In this document: piece after piece, positions 47,320-56,622 of the stretch | Layout of the letters: every line of letters begins with the position of its first letter | Numbering within the stretch: the stretch's first letter is position 1 | Assembly: GCF_003843875.1 (NCBI RefSeq) | Contig: NZ_RKRF01000007.1 | Coordinates: 682,001-746,000 of the forward strand | Length of the DNA: 64,000 bases | Direction: 5' to 3' | Source: Aquisalibacillus elongatus | GTDB taxonomy: Bacteria > Bacillota > Bacilli > Bacillales > Alkalibacillaceae | The notes under the pieces: model-generated | Told to the model about the DNA's origin: nothing | The model's input: only the letters and a program-made list of their open reading frames with translations | The model's database searches: none | Made by a program: the position numbers and the translations under genes

Positions 47320-47395
47320 TCCTTCTTACTAATGCTCTTGCCTTTAACCGCAGCGGAACATCGTATTCAGCTTAACCTACACTTAAGCACTAAAT
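47320..47395 (-). ncRNA. Probable L19 leader upstream of rplS
   Basis: The 99-base gap between trmD and rplS contains, on the minus strand, GCTTAA(GTGTAGG)TTAAGC, then GATGTTCCGCTGCGG and GGCAAGAGC. The CCGCTGCGG element and the position fit the L19 leader of low-GC Gram-positives, an autoregulatory mRNA structure. I identify it from memory of that pattern, not from a covariance search. Confidence 0.5.
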
Positions 47396-47408
47396 TAATA
47401 TACCATAA

Positions 47409-48158
47409 TCACCCATGAGTTTCAACATGATTAGCCTTGATTTCTTCCAACATCTTTGATTCTTGTTCACTTAAATTTGCAGATTCCAGTAAATCAGGTC
47501 GTCTTTCATAAGTTCTTTTTAACGACTCATAGATTCGCCACTCTTCAATCTTTTGATGATTTCCTGATGTTAAGACTTCAGGGACTTTTAATCCCCTAAA
47601 ATCATTAGGTCTTGTGTAATGCGGGTGTTCGAGTAAACGTGTTGAAAACGAGTCTTTTGTCGCTGATTCTTGGTTGCCTAATACTTGAGGCTGCAATCGT
47701 ACGACGCTATCTGTAATAACCATCGCACCTAGTTCGCCACCCGTTAATACATAATCGCCAATTGAAATTTCATCCGTGACCAATTGCTCCCGAATTCGTT
47801 CATCATAGCCTTCATAGTGGCCACAAATTAAAATAAGATGATCTTCTTCCGCTAGCTCTTCTGCCTTTTGCTGGGTGAACGTCTCACCTTGTGGGCATAA
47901 CAAAACCACTCTTGGAGTTGATTCAGTCTGACTTTTAACATCATCGACGGCATCAAAAATAGGTTGTGGCTTGAGTACCATTCCGGCTCCACCACCGTAT
48001 GGATAATCATCAACCTTGTTATGCTTATCATCCGTATAATGCCGAAAATCGATTAGACGGTATTGAAATGCGCCTATTTCTTGTGCACGCTTTAAGATCG
48101 ACGACTCAAACACACCTTTAAACATATCCGGAAATAGTGTTAATACATCTATCTTCAT
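47409..48158 (-). CDS. trmD: tRNA (guanine-N1)-methyltransferase
   Basis: Makes m1G37 in tRNAs, preventing frameshifts. The knotted fold is shown by [16 protein letters not shown] at the N-terminus, [14 protein letters not shown], the [14 protein letters not shown] segment (about 110) and [19 protein letters not shown]. 249 residues. It overlaps rimM by one base and is followed by rplS. Confidence 0.97.
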   Translation of the reverse strand: MKIDVLTLFPDMFKGVFESSILKRAQEIGAFQYRLIDFRHYTDDKHNKVDDYPYGGGAGMVLKPQPIFDAVDDVKSQTESTPRVVLLCPQGETFTQQKAEELAEEDHLILICGHYEGYDERIREQLVTDEISIGDYVLTGGELGAMVITDSVVRLQPQVLGNQESATKDSFSTRLLEHPHYTRPNDFRGLKVPEVLTSGNHQKIEEWRIYESLKRTYERRPDLLESANLSEQESKMLEEIKANHVETHG

Positions 48159-48679
48159 TAGTCTAGCAATCCTTCCATTTCCTCTATGATGACTTTTCCA
48201 CCTTCAATGTCCACGTCTTTTACGACGGATTCAATATAAGGAACTAGCGCATCTTTTTTTCCTTTACGCTCGATGACCCACACATCATTAGCTCCTGGCT
48301 GCAAGATCTCTTTAATCTTCCCAATAGAGTCACCATCTGTATTATAAACATCACAACCAATTATCTCATGGAAATAAAATTCGCTTTCATAAAGTTCAAA
48401 AAGGTCAGATTCAGGAATTTTTAAAACACTTCCCTTAAAAGATTCTACATCATTAATGTTCTCCAACCCTTCAAACGTTAAAAGTTCGAATTGCTTATGT
48501 TTTCGGTGTGAGCTTACAACAAGCTTTCGAGGTTCTTGGTCTTGATCATGCTGAAACAAATATAAAGTACTTCCTGGTTCAAATCGTTCTTCAAAATCTG
48601 TAATCGGAATCACTCTAACTTCGCCTTTAACCCCGTGTGTATTGACGATCTTTCCTACGTTAAAAAATTGTTCCATCAT
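48158..48679 (-). CDS. rimM: 16S rRNA processing protein RimM
   Basis: Assembly factor for the 30S head, binding S19. Two domains: an N-terminal beta barrel starting [19 protein letters not shown] and a PRC-barrel domain beginning near residue 95 ([13 protein letters not shown]), with [25 protein letters not shown]. 173 residues. Overlaps trmD by one base. A second ATG follows the first directly and is equally possible. Confidence 0.95.
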   Translation of the reverse strand: MMEQFFNVGKIVNTHGVKGEVRVIPITDFEERFEPGSTLYLFQHDQDQEPRKLVVSSHRKHKQFELLTFEGLENINDVESFKGSVLKIPESDLFELYESEFYFHEIIGCDVYNTDGDSIGKIKEILQPGANDVWVIERKGKKDALVPYIESVVKDVDIEGGKVIIEEMEGLLD

Positions 48680-48688
48680 TCTTCCACC

Positions 48689-49075
48689 TTAATTTATATC
48701 GATTATTTTTCCGTCTTTAATGGTTATAGAGCGTTTGCCAGCTACTTGATCCCAATCATCACCAATTTCAACATCGACTAGTTCATCGACTTCCCCTTCG
48801 ATGATCTCACTACCAATTGGAACCTGATCCAGTCTTTCTAACTGATTACTCAACCATTCAATTCGTTTATTTCGTTTATGTTCTTCTCTAGTAAAGCGTT
48901 CTTCAATCTTAGTTTGATTAAAACGCTGTTGATGTATGAGTTTCTTTTTTTCGAACTGGAGTTGTTCTAGTTCTTTTTTGGATTGTCCAATTTTGCGTTG
49001 AAACTGTCTCTTAAGCGATTCCCGACTTTCTTCCGTAATAACTTGTTTTACCGTCGTTTTTCGGAATATTTTCAT
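48689..49075 (-). CDS. YlqD family protein
   Basis: 128 residues, beginning MKIFRKTTVKQVITEESR, then a Lys/Glu/Gln-rich coiled coil (about 20-85), and a C-terminal beta segment with VEIGDDWDQVAGKRSITIKDGKII. This is the YlqD family, found between khpA and rimM in Bacillus; its function is not known. ATG 49075 is chosen because AGGTGA precedes it at five bases; the frame extends to 49084 without support. Confidence 0.9.
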   Translation of the reverse strand: MKIFRKTTVKQVITEESRESLKRQFQRKIGQSKKELEQLQFEKKKLIHQQRFNQTKIEERFTREEHKRNKRIEWLSNQLERLDQVPIGSEIIEGEVDELVDVEIGDDWDQVAGKRSITIKDGKIIDIN

Positions 49076-49110
49076 CACTCTCACCTATTTGAATCAGACA
49101 TATCAAACCT

Positions 49111-49140
49111 ATTAAAAATGGGAAAGGTTAGCCCTCTCCC
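49111..49140 (-). terminator. Hairpin with T-run between khpA and ylqD
   Basis: On the minus strand GGGAGAGG pairs with CCTTTCCC (one G-U) around a 5-base loop and is followed by ATTTTTAAT. It begins six bases after the khpA stop. It probably lowers transcription of ylqD-rimM-trmD relative to rpsP-khpA. Confidence 0.6.
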
Positions 49141-49145
49141 ACTTG

Positions 49146-49373
49146 TTACATAATATCTACGAAAATTTTCTTCTGTACATCGGAACCTGCTGCATGAACA
49201 ACTGTACGAATCGCTTTTGCAATTCGGCCGTTCTTTCCAATGACTTTTCCAACATCGTTCTCATTAACCGTCAGATGATAACGAATCTTTTCGTCAGTCT
49301 CTTCTACAGAGACTTCTACTTCTTCCGGATAATCAACGAGAGGTTGTACAATCGTTTCAATTAAGGCTTTCAT
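49146..49373 (-). CDS. khpA: RNA-binding protein KhpA
   Basis: A 75-residue KH-domain protein. VIGKNGRIAKAIRTVVHAA holds the GxxG loop (KNGR). KhpA/KhpB bind RNA and influence cell division in Gram-positives. It lies 17 bases after rpsP, the normal arrangement. Confidence 0.95.
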   Translation of the reverse strand: MKALIETIVQPLVDYPEEVEVSVEETDEKIRYHLTVNENDVGKVIGKNGRIAKAIRTVVHAAGSDVQKKIFVDIM

Positions 49374-49390
49374 GATATCACTAACCTTTT

Positions 49391-49660
49391 CTATTTAGCT
49401 TTTGATTCGTGAAACTTCTTCATGATGCCTTCGTTTGAGAATAGGTTGCGAACAGTGTCGCTTGGCTTAGCGCCTTTAGATAACCAATCTAAAGCTTTAT
49501 CTTCATCAATTGAAACTTCTAGAGTTTCACTTAAAGGATTATATGTGCCGATCTGCTCAATAATACGTCCATCACGTGGAGAACGTGAATCAGCAACAAC
49601 TAAACGATAGTAAGGATTTCTTTTAGAACCCATTCTTTTCATGCGAATTTTTACTGACAT
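49391..49660 (-). CDS. rpsP: 30S ribosomal protein S16
   Basis: An 89-residue protein with the family core [39 protein letters not shown] (about 4-42). ATG 49660 is preceded by GGAGGTG at good spacing; the frame can be extended to 49690 but not with a proper start. First gene of the rpsP-khpA-ylqD-rimM-trmD-rplS group, with its own promoter. Confidence 0.97.
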   Translation of the reverse strand: MSVKIRMKRMGSKRNPYYRLVVADSRSPRDGRIIEQIGTYNPLSETLEVSIDEDKALDWLSKGAKPSDTVRNLFSNEGIMKKFHESKAK

Positions 49661-49699
49661 AATTACACCTCCATCAAAATTCCTTCTCACAAGATAAAA

Positions 49700-49728
49700 T
49701 TGTATCAGAGTCTCAAAAGTGTGTAAAG
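49700..49728 (-). promoter_or_regulatory. Sigma-A-type promoter of the rpsP operon
   Basis: TTTACA (49723-49728) and TACAAT (49700-49705) on the minus strand are separated by 17 bases, each one base off consensus. It lies just after the ffh stop and about 40 bases before rpsP. Confidence 0.75.
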
Positions 49729-49738
49729 TATTTTTCCA

Positions 49739-51082
49739 TTACATAAAAGGAAAATTCATTCCGCCTTTTTTCTTGCCTTTTTTGCCGCCCATCATCTGCT
49801 TCATCATTTTCTTCATTTCGTTGAATTGTTTCAATAAGCGGTTTACTTGTGCAACGGATGTACCAGAGCCTTGAGCGATACGTTTTTTACGGCTGGCATT
49901 AATCACACTTGGGTCTGTACGCTCTTTAAGAGTCATGGAACGAATAATTGCCTCAACATAGTCAATTTGTTTTTCATCGAGTTGCATGTTTTTAAGACCC
50001 TTCATTTTACCTGCTCCAGGCATCATGTTCATGATCTCATCTAATGACCCCATATTTCGGACCTGTCCCATTTGGTCTAGAAAATCATCTAGCGTAAAGG
50101 ACGCATCCTTCATTTTCTGTTCCATTTCTTTGGCTTTCTTCTCATCAACATCGGTCTCTGCTTTTTCGATTAAGCTTAAAACATCGCCCATGCCTAAGAT
50201 TCTTGACGCCATTCGGTCTGGATGGAATGCTTCTAGTTGATCTAACTTCTCACCCATAGCGGCGAATTTAATTGGCTTACCTGTTACAGCTTTAATCGAA
50301 AGTGCTGCACCACCCCGCGTATCACCATCTAGCTTCGTTAAAACGACACCTGAGACATCTAATTGTTCATCGAAGCTTTCTGCGACGTTAACGGCATCTT
50401 GACCCGTCATTGAATCGACTACGAGTAAAATTTCATCAGGGTTTACAGCTTCTTTAATGTTTTGAAGTTCATCCATTAACCCTTCGTCCACATGAAGACG
50501 TCCGGCTGTATCAATGAGAACGTAATCATAATGTTCTTCTTTCGCTTTGTTTACAGCATGCTTAGCAATCTCAACTGGATTAGCATCGGTACCTTCTGAA
50601 TAAACCGGCATTTCAAGCTGTTTACCAAGCGTTTCTAACTGATTAATCGCTGCTGGACGGTAGACGTCAGCAGCTACCAACATCGGGTTACGATTTTTCT
50701 GTTTTCTTAAATGGTTCGCTAGTTTTCCGGAAGTCGTTGTTTTACCTGCACCTTGTAAACCAACCATCATGACAACCGTTGGCGGTTTATTCGCAACTTC
50801 TAATTTACTTTGTTCTCCGCCCATGAGCTCGGCTAGCTCTTCTTTAACAACTTTTATCACTTGTTGACCAGGGTTTAAGCCTTGTAAAACGTCCTGCCCA
50901 ACGGCGCGTTCTTTAATTCGTTTAATTAAATCTTTTACGACTTTAAAGTTAACATCGGCTTCAAGTAAAGCTAATCTAACTTCACGGGTCATTTCTTTTA
51001 CATCTTGTTCCGTTACTTTACCTTTGCCGGTGATTTTTTTAATCGTCCCTTGTAATCGGTCGGCTAACCCTTCAAATGCCAT
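49739..51082 (-). CDS. ffh: Signal recognition particle protein Ffh
   Basis: SRP54-type GTPase that binds signal sequences. N domain (about 1-90), G domain with VGLQGAGKTTTSGKLA (G1), DVYRPAAINQLETL, DTAGRLHVDE (G3) and TKLDGDTRGGAALS (G4), then the Met-rich M domain from about 300 to the end, with MMKQMMGGKKGKKKGGMNFPFM (about 426-447). 447 residues. It follows ylxM by 12 bases. Confidence 0.97.
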   Translation of the reverse strand: MAFEGLADRLQGTIKKITGKGKVTEQDVKEMTREVRLALLEADVNFKVVKDLIKRIKERAVGQDVLQGLNPGQQVIKVVKEELAELMGGEQSKLEVANKPPTVVMMVGLQGAGKTTTSGKLANHLRKQKNRNPMLVAADVYRPAAINQLETLGKQLEMPVYSEGTDANPVEIAKHAVNKAKEEHYDYVLIDTAGRLHVDEGLMDELQNIKEAVNPDEILLVVDSMTGQDAVNVAESFDEQLDVSGVVLTKLDGDTRGGAALSIKAVTGKPIKFAAMGEKLDQLEAFHPDRMASRILGMGDVLSLIEKAETDVDEKKAKEMEQKMKDASFTLDDFLDQMGQVRNMGSLDEIMNMMPGAGKMKGLKNMQLDEKQIDYVEAIIRSMTLKERTDPSVINASRKKRIAQGSGTSVAQVNRLLKQFNEMKKMMKQMMGGKKGKKKGGMNFPFM

Positions 51083-51094
51083 CTGACCGTCCTC

Positions 51095-51421
51095 CTAATC
51101 TAGGTTTTCCAATTGATCTATTAGAGAATTCATTTCATCTAATTGTCCACGTTCTAGTGCTTGCTTCATATCTTTAATAATATGATTTCGCTTCTCAAAA
51201 CGTCTGTAAAGGCCTAATTTCTCTTCGTATTCTTCTAACATAGCCTCTGTACGTCTAATATTATCATAAACTGCCTGTCTACTAACATCATAAGTCTCAG
51301 AAATCTCACCTAGAGAATAATCTTCCAAATAATAAAGATCCATGTAATTTTTTTGTTTAGGTGTTAATAGATCATGATAAAAATCAAATAAATAATTAAT
51401 ACGCGTCGTTTTTTCTAACAC
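51095..51421 (-). CDS. ylxM: YlxM family helix-turn-helix protein (UPF0122)
   Basis: A 108-residue protein with a sigma-70 region 4-like helix-turn-helix, [21 protein letters not shown] (about 42-62). YlxM binds SRP components in streptococci and lies upstream of ffh in most Firmicutes. GTG at 51421 is preferred over TTG at 51427 because GGGGG lies six bases before it. It lies between ftsY and ffh. Confidence 0.92.
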   Translation of the reverse strand: MLEKTTRINYLFDFYHDLLTPKQKNYMDLYYLEDYSLGEISETYDVSRQAVYDNIRRTEAMLEEYEEKLGLYRRFEKRNHIIKDMKQALERGQLDEMNSLIDQLENLD

Positions 51422-51450
51422 AAGCAACCCCCTAACTGCTCTTCCCCTAA

Positions 51451-52449
51451 CTACTCTTCTTGGGTATCTTCTGTTGTAAGATCACCAAAAAGACCATAAA
51501 CAAATTGGTGAGCATCAAAAGGTTGTAAATCTTCCATGCGTTCACCTAAACCGACAAATTTCACAGGTATGTCCATCTCATTTTTAATAGCTAACACAAT
51601 TCCACCACGTGCAGTTCCATCAAGTTTCGTTAACACAATACCTGAGACATCCGTTGCTTCTTTAAATGTTTTAGCCTGGCTTAAAGCATTTTGCCCAGTT
51701 GTGGCATCTAAGACGAGCAGCGTCTCGTGAGGAGCTCCATCAACTTCTCGGGAAATGACCTTTTTTACTTTTGCAAGCTCATTCATTAAGTTAACCTTAT
51801 TTTGAAGACGGCCTGCTGTATCACAGATGAGTACATCAACACCGCGAGATTTAGCTGCTTGAATACCGTCATAAATCACAGCTGCAGGATCACTTCCTTC
51901 ACTGTGTTTAATAACGTCAACGCCTGCACGCTCACCCCATACCTCTAATTGATCGATAGCACCAGCTCTAAATGTATCACCAGCTGCTAAAAGGACGGAT
52001 TTTCCTTCAGCTTTTAATCGGTGAGCAAGCTTGCCAATCGTCGTCGTTTTTCCAACACCATTAACACCGACCGTTAAAATAACAGATAACCCGTCTTCAT
52101 TTAATTGTAGTTCTTCTGGTTCTTCTTCGTCACCGTCGTAATAAATCTCAACGAGCTTTTCCGAGATAACTTCTTTAACCGCTTCTGTATCTTGAATATT
52201 ACGGCGTTTCACTTCCAATTCCAGCTCTTCAATTAACGTCATAACTGTTACAACGCCAACGTCTGCAGAAATTAAAATCTCTTCTAACTCTTCGAAGAAC
52301 TCTTCATCGACTTTACGGTAACGCGCGACTAAGTCATTCACCTTACTCGTAAACGAATCACGTGTTTTCGTCATGCCGTCTTTAAATTTATCTGTTACTT
52401 GATCGGTTTGTTGACTGATCTTATCTTTTAACTTTTTAAAAAAGCTCAT
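51451..52449 (-). CDS. ftsY: SRP receptor FtsY
   Basis: Membrane receptor GTPase for Ffh. After a short charged N-terminal region come N and G domains with [19 protein letters not shown] (G1), [29 protein letters not shown] (G3) and [15 protein letters not shown] (G4), ending [21 protein letters not shown]. 332 residues, with a short acidic N-domain as usual in Bacillus. It follows smc by 16 bases. Confidence 0.97.
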   Translation of the reverse strand: MSFFKKLKDKISQQTDQVTDKFKDGMTKTRDSFTSKVNDLVARYRKVDEEFFEELEEILISADVGVVTVMTLIEELELEVKRRNIQDTEAVKEVISEKLVEIYYDGDEEEPEELQLNEDGLSVILTVGVNGVGKTTTIGKLAHRLKAEGKSVLLAAGDTFRAGAIDQLEVWGERAGVDVIKHSEGSDPAAVIYDGIQAAKSRGVDVLICDTAGRLQNKVNLMNELAKVKKVISREVDGAPHETLLVLDATTGQNALSQAKTFKEATDVSGIVLTKLDGTARGGIVLAIKNEMDIPVKFVGLGERMEDLQPFDAHQFVYGLFGDLTTEDTQEE

Positions 52450-52465
52450 ATAAGTCTTCCTTTCA

Positions 52466-55400
52466 CTAATTCAAAATCATTTCTTCAGATTCTTCCAATT
52501 TAACTGAAACGAGTTTGGACACACCTGACTCTTGCATCGTAATACCATATAAAACATCGGCATTTTCCATTGTACCTTTTCGGTGTGTAATAACGATAAA
52601 CTGCGTTTGAGCTGAGAACTCTTTTAAATAATGGCCAAAACGCATGACATTCGCTTCGTCTAAGGCCGCTTCTACTTCATCTAATACACAGAAAGGTACT
52701 GGTCTAACTTTTAGTATTGAGAAAAGTAAAGCAATAGCGGTCAAGGCACGCTCGCCACCTGATAGTAAGCTTAAATTTTGTAGTTTCTTGCCTGGTGGTT
52801 GAGCTACTATATCGACACCCGTTTCTAATAAATCTTCCGGGTTGGTTAGCTTAAGTTCAGCTCTACCTCCGCCGAATAATTCTTTAAAGACAATCGCAAA
52901 TTGCTCTTGAATTTGCTCAAACGTCTCTCCGAATTTTCGAATCATCTCTTCATCCATTTCTTGAATGACAGAGTGAAGAGTTTCTTTTGCTTCTAATAAA
53001 TCATTTTGTTGTGCTGTTAGAAAGTCATAACGCTCTTGGATACGTTCGTACTCATCGATTGAACCTAAGTTAACTGTTCCTAATTCATCAATAGAACGTT
53101 TGATTAATTTAACCTTCTCACGTGTTTCCTCAACTTCTTCAGTTACGCCGTAGTCTCGCTTTGCTTTTTCAAAGGTTAACATGTACTCTTCACGTAAATG
53201 ATTTAAACGGTTCTCTAGATCAACATCTAATCGATTCGCTTTTACTTCAAGCTGTTGCATATGGCTATTCTTCTGTTGATACTGACGATTTCGCTCTTTT
53301 AATTCCCGTTCTAAATCTTCACGAGTTTGTGATAGCTGTTGTCGTTCTTCTCTAGATTGATCGAGTTGATCATTAATTTGAACAAGCTCAGTACGCGCTT
53401 CAGTAATCGAATCTGATAAATGGTCAACGGTTTGGGCATTTTGATGAGATTCTTCTAATTTTTGAAGTTCCTCTTCATATTGTGCCTTCGCTTGACGCTC
53501 TTCATCTAAATTCTCTTGAATTTGATCCAGTCGTTCCTTTTGATTTCGTACTTCACTTTCCTGTTCAGCCAAACGTATTTGCATGTTATTTAGCTTTTCT
53601 TTTTGTTTTTCAACATTTTCTTTGTAGTCTGATTGATTATTTGATAATTCATCAATCTCTTCTTTGAGAGTTTCTGATTGGTTGTTTTGCTCTTCCAATT
53701 GTTTCGTAATCTCTTGTAGTTCATTATCAAGTTGCTTCATTTCATCTTGATGCTGCGAGTTTTCCTGATCATAAACCGAAAGCTGGTCGTTAATATTAGC
53801 TAAACGTGCTTGTAACGATTGATAACTTTCTTTAACCATTTGATGTTTGTCATAGATCTCATCTTTTTCGGTTTGATACTGTTGTAAGGACTCTTGAATT
53901 TGAGCGCTTTGGTCTTTCTTTTCCTTAAGCTTTCGTTCAAAGTTCTCACTTTTACTTTGATAATCTTGAAGTTTCTCTTGTATCTCTTCTAACTCCTGGT
54001 CACGCGTGAATAAAGATGTTTGGTTAGAGCGTTTCTTAGCACCACCACTCATAGAACCACCTGGGTTAACAATATCCCCATCTAGAGTTACGATTCGGAA
54101 TCGATGATTAGAAACCTTAGCGAGTTCGTTTGCATCTTTTAACGTTTTTGCGATAATGACGGTTCCAAGTAAGTTTTGAACAATGGCTTGATAAGTTGTA
54201 TCAAAATCAACTAGCTCTGAACCGACACCAATAAAGCCATCATATTGATTAACACGAGATAAAATTTGCTGATCCATTTTTCTAGGTTTAATAGTTGTTA
54301 AAGGTAGAAATGTTGCACGACCATTATTCGTCTTCTTTAGCCATTGAATCGATTCTCTAGCATGCTCTTCGTGTTCAACGACAATGTGTTGCGATTGTCC
54401 ACCTAAAGCAGTTTCCATAGCTGTAACATAGTCTTTTGGTATTTGAATTAATTGCGCTACGGCACCATGAATCCCTGAGACATTCCCATTTTCTTTTGCT
54501 TGTAAAATGGATTTAACCCCATAAAAGAAGCCACTATAAGAATCTTTCATGTCTTCTAGCATTTCTTTTTTAGATTTTAGTTGTTCAATGATTCGATAGC
54601 CTTTTTGTAACCTTTCTTCATCTTCACGAATCGTCTGAGATAATTCTTGATACTGTTGTTGCATGTCTTGTATCTGATTCGTTAATTGCTGCAATTGTTC
54701 GTCTAATTGTACTTTTTCTTTTGCTTGGGCACTTTGGTCTTCTTCGAGAGATTTTCGTTCTACAATCAACTGTTCAAACCGTTCGTCTAAACGTTGCTTT
54801 CTAGCCTTAGTTTGTTCTATCTGTTTTTCAATTGAAGCTTTTTGATTTCGGTTGGCCGCTTGATCGTTTAGTAAATCAATATACTCAGCCTTCATCGATT
54901 CAATTTTGTCTTCGATATCTTCGCCTGTATGTTCAATTTCTTTTTTGATTTCTTGAATCGTTTGTTTCGTTTCATCACGAGTGTCTTCTAATAGCTTTAA
55001 TTTCTTAGCTTGATCCTCATAATCCCATTCGTATTGCTCAACTTGATCCTGACTTTCTTTAATATCGCTTGTCAGTTTATCTTTACTTTCATCGTAATGC
55101 TTCAACCGTTCGACTAGAACGTTCTTTTGCCCTTCTAGCTGTTCAATTTGTTGGGTAAAATGAAGCTTTTTATCTTGAAGTTGTTCAATGGTCTCATCTA
55201 ATGATTGAATTTGATAACCGATATCTTCTACTTTTGATTCATCAGCTTGGATGGACGTTTTCTCCTCCATTAATTGCTCTTTAATTTGGTCAATCTCTTG
55301 AAGCAATTGGCCCCATTCGGCATGAATTTGTTCTATTTCTGTTACAATAAGGGATACTTCATGTTGCTCGAGCTCTTCTTTTTTCTCTAAATATTCTTTG

Positions 55401-56035
55401 GCAACAGCCGCTTGTTCTTTTAATGGTTCAAGTTGATCTTCAATTTCATGAATAATATCTTCAACACGGCTTAAGTTATCATCTGTTTCGCCTAGCTTTT
55501 TAACGGCTTTTTGCTTTCGTTGTTTATATTTCAATACGCCAGCTGCTTCTTCAAAAATAGCACGACGTTCTTCTGATTTTGAACTTAGGATCTCTTCAAC
55601 TTTACCTTGACTAATAATTGAAAAGGCTTCTTTTCCTAAGCCTGAATCCATAAATAGTTCAACTATATCTTTTAAACGGCAAGGTTGTTTATTAATTAAG
55701 TACTCACTTTCACCCGAACGGTATACGCGTCTTGTCACAGCCACCTCTTCGTAATCGATTGGTAGCTGCTGGTCTTTGTTATCTAATGTTAAGGTTACTT
55801 CAGCGACGTTTAACGCACGTCTTGAATCACTTCCTGAAAAAATGACATCTTCCATTTTCGCGCCACGAAGTGATTTGGCTGATTGTTCACCTAATACCCA
55901 ACGGATGGCATCTGTGACATTTGATTTTCCACTTCCGTTCGGTCCTACAACAGCTGTAACGCCTGGTACAAAGTCAACCGTAATGCGCTCAGCAAATGAT
56001 TTGAACCCAACAGATTCTAATTTTTTCAAAAACAT
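52466..56035 (-). CDS. smc: Chromosome segregation protein SMC
   Basis: Condensin ATPase. The N-terminal head has GPNGSGKSNVTDAIRWVLGE (Walker A, about 32), long coiled coils run from about 165-500 and 670-1010, the hinge lies around 515-650 (GIHGAVAQLIQIP to MSGGAKKRSN), and the C-terminal head has NLSLLSGGERALTAIALLFS (signature) and FCVLDEVEAALDEANV (Walker B). 1189 residues, as in B. subtilis. In B. subtilis it follows rnc directly; here a plus-strand gene and a repeat lie between them. Confidence 0.97.
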   Translation of the reverse strand: MFLKKLESVGFKSFAERITVDFVPGVTAVVGPNGSGKSNVTDAIRWVLGEQSAKSLRGAKMEDVIFSGSDSRRALNVAEVTLTLDNKDQQLPIDYEEVAVTRRVYRSGESEYLINKQPCRLKDIVELFMDSGLGKEAFSIISQGKVEEILSSKSEERRAIFEEAAGVLKYKQRKQKAVKKLGETDDNLSRVEDIIHEIEDQLEPLKEQAAVAKEYLEKKEELEQHEVSLIVTEIEQIHAEWGQLLQEIDQIKEQLMEEKTSIQADESKVEDIGYQIQSLDETIEQLQDKKLHFTQQIEQLEGQKNVLVERLKHYDESKDKLTSDIKESQDQVEQYEWDYEDQAKKLKLLEDTRDETKQTIQEIKKEIEHTGEDIEDKIESMKAEYIDLLNDQAANRNQKASIEKQIEQTKARKQRLDERFEQLIVERKSLEEDQSAQAKEKVQLDEQLQQLTNQIQDMQQQYQELSQTIREDEERLQKGYRIIEQLKSKKEMLEDMKDSYSGFFYGVKSILQAKENGNVSGIHGAVAQLIQIPKDYVTAMETALGGQSQHIVVEHEEHARESIQWLKKTNNGRATFLPLTTIKPRKMDQQILSRVNQYDGFIGVGSELVDFDTTYQAIVQNLLGTVIIAKTLKDANELAKVSNHRFRIVTLDGDIVNPGGSMSGGAKKRSNQTSLFTRDQELEEIQEKLQDYQSKSENFERKLKEKKDQSAQIQESLQQYQTEKDEIYDKHQMVKESYQSLQARLANINDQLSVYDQENSQHQDEMKQLDNELQEITKQLEEQNNQSETLKEEIDELSNNQSDYKENVEKQKEKLNNMQIRLAEQESEVRNQKERLDQIQENLDEERQAKAQYEEELQKLEESHQNAQTVDHLSDSITEARTELVQINDQLDQSREERQQLSQTREDLERELKERNRQYQQKNSHMQQLEVKANRLDVDLENRLNHLREEYMLTFEKAKRDYGVTEEVEETREKVKLIKRSIDELGTVNLGSIDEYERIQERYDFLTAQQNDLLEAKETLHSVIQEMDEEMIRKFGETFEQIQEQFAIVFKELFGGGRAELKLTNPEDLLETGVDIVAQPPGKKLQNLSLLSGGERALTAIALLFSILKVRPVPFCVLDEVEAALDEANVMRFGHYLKEFSAQTQFIVITHRKGTMENADVLYGITMQESGVSKLVSVKLEESEEMILN

Positions 56036-56068
56036 ATGTAAAACACCTACTCAATTTCCGTTCTAAAC

Positions 56069-56097
56069 TTAACATCTGAACTTTTTTATTTTATCAT
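56069..56097 (+). promoter_or_regulatory. Sigma-A-type promoter for the DUF1128 gene
   Basis: TTAACA (56069-56074) and TATCAT (56092-56097) are 17 bases apart, each one base from consensus, and the predicted start is about 45 bases before the ATG. A TATAAT nearer the gene (56126-56131) is too close to the Shine-Dalgarno sequence to be used. Confidence 0.55.
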
Positions 56098-56146
56098 AAA
56101 ATCAGTAGCTGAAGAAGGTTACGAATATAATATAGGAGTGAAATTT

Positions 56147-56371
56147 ATGAATTTAAACGAAGCAACTGAGGAAAACTTGAAATATATTATCGAAGAAATT
56201 TCAAAACAACTACAAATGCTAAACCCTTCCATCATGGATTCTGACAACTATGACCTGGATAATTATCATGAACTTAAACAGATTTATGATATGGTTAAAC
56301 AAAAGGATCAAATTAGTGTTCCAGAGATTCATGCTATCATTGATGAGTTGAAAAAATATCGTAAAGAATAA
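56147..56371 (+). CDS. DUF1128 family protein (YfkK-like)
   Basis: The only convincing plus-strand gene in the window. 74 residues: two helical segments with EENLKYIIEEISKQLQMLNP and YHELKQIYDMVKQKDQISVPEIHAIIDEL, matching the small DUF1128 family (B. subtilis YfkK). AGGAG lies eight bases before the ATG at 56147; a GTG at 56138 is a poorer start. Its function is not known. It is divergent from smc, and a strong hairpin follows. Confidence 0.85.
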   Translation: MNLNEATEENLKYIIEEISKQLQMLNPSIMDSDNYDLDNYHELKQIYDMVKQKDQISVPEIHAIIDELKKYRKE

Positions 56372-56382
56372 ACGAAATTTAT

Positions 56383-56420
56383 AAAAATCCGTACAATGAT
56401 TAATCATAGTACGGATTTTT
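56383..56420 (+). terminator. Terminator after the DUF1128 gene, possibly bidirectional
   Basis: AAAAATCCGTAC (56383-56394) pairs with GTACGGATTTTT (56409-56420), and the loop contains the palindrome ATGATTAATCAT. T-runs are present on both strands, so it may also stop transcripts coming from rnc. Confidence 0.88.
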
Positions 56421-56430
56421 TACACGCTTC

Positions 56431-56543
56431 GTCAAAATACTCCGCTTTCCTTGGGCACGAACTCAACTTCCCAAAACTCACTACCGTTCGTTTTGCGTGA
56501 TTTTCGGTTCGTGCTGTTCCCAAAGGAGTCTACGTATTTTGAC
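56431..56543 (-). repeat. Dispersed palindromic repeat, copy 2
   Basis: 113 bp bounded by the exact inverted repeat GTCAAAATAC (56431-56440) and GTATTTTGAC (56534-56543). Its core, read on the minus strand, matches copy 1 at about 85% by eye: GGGAACAGCACGA, AAAATCACGCAAA, TTTGGGAAGTTGAGT, CGTGCCCA and GGAAAGCG all recur in order. The outer stem has no sequence in common with that of copy 1. It sits between the DUF1128 terminator and rnc. Confidence 0.85.
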
Positions 56544-56622
56544 TACGCTGAGTGACATCTCAACACAATGTACGTCTATTATACTTATAGTTCACCATTT
56601 GTCTAGCTCTTTACTATAAATC

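Noticed and set aside
56126-56131. Consensus TATAAT on the plus strand before the DUF1128 gene
   Set aside because: Transcription from it would begin at or within the Shine-Dalgarno sequence, and no -35 lies at a proper distance; the TTAACA/TATCAT pair upstream fits better.
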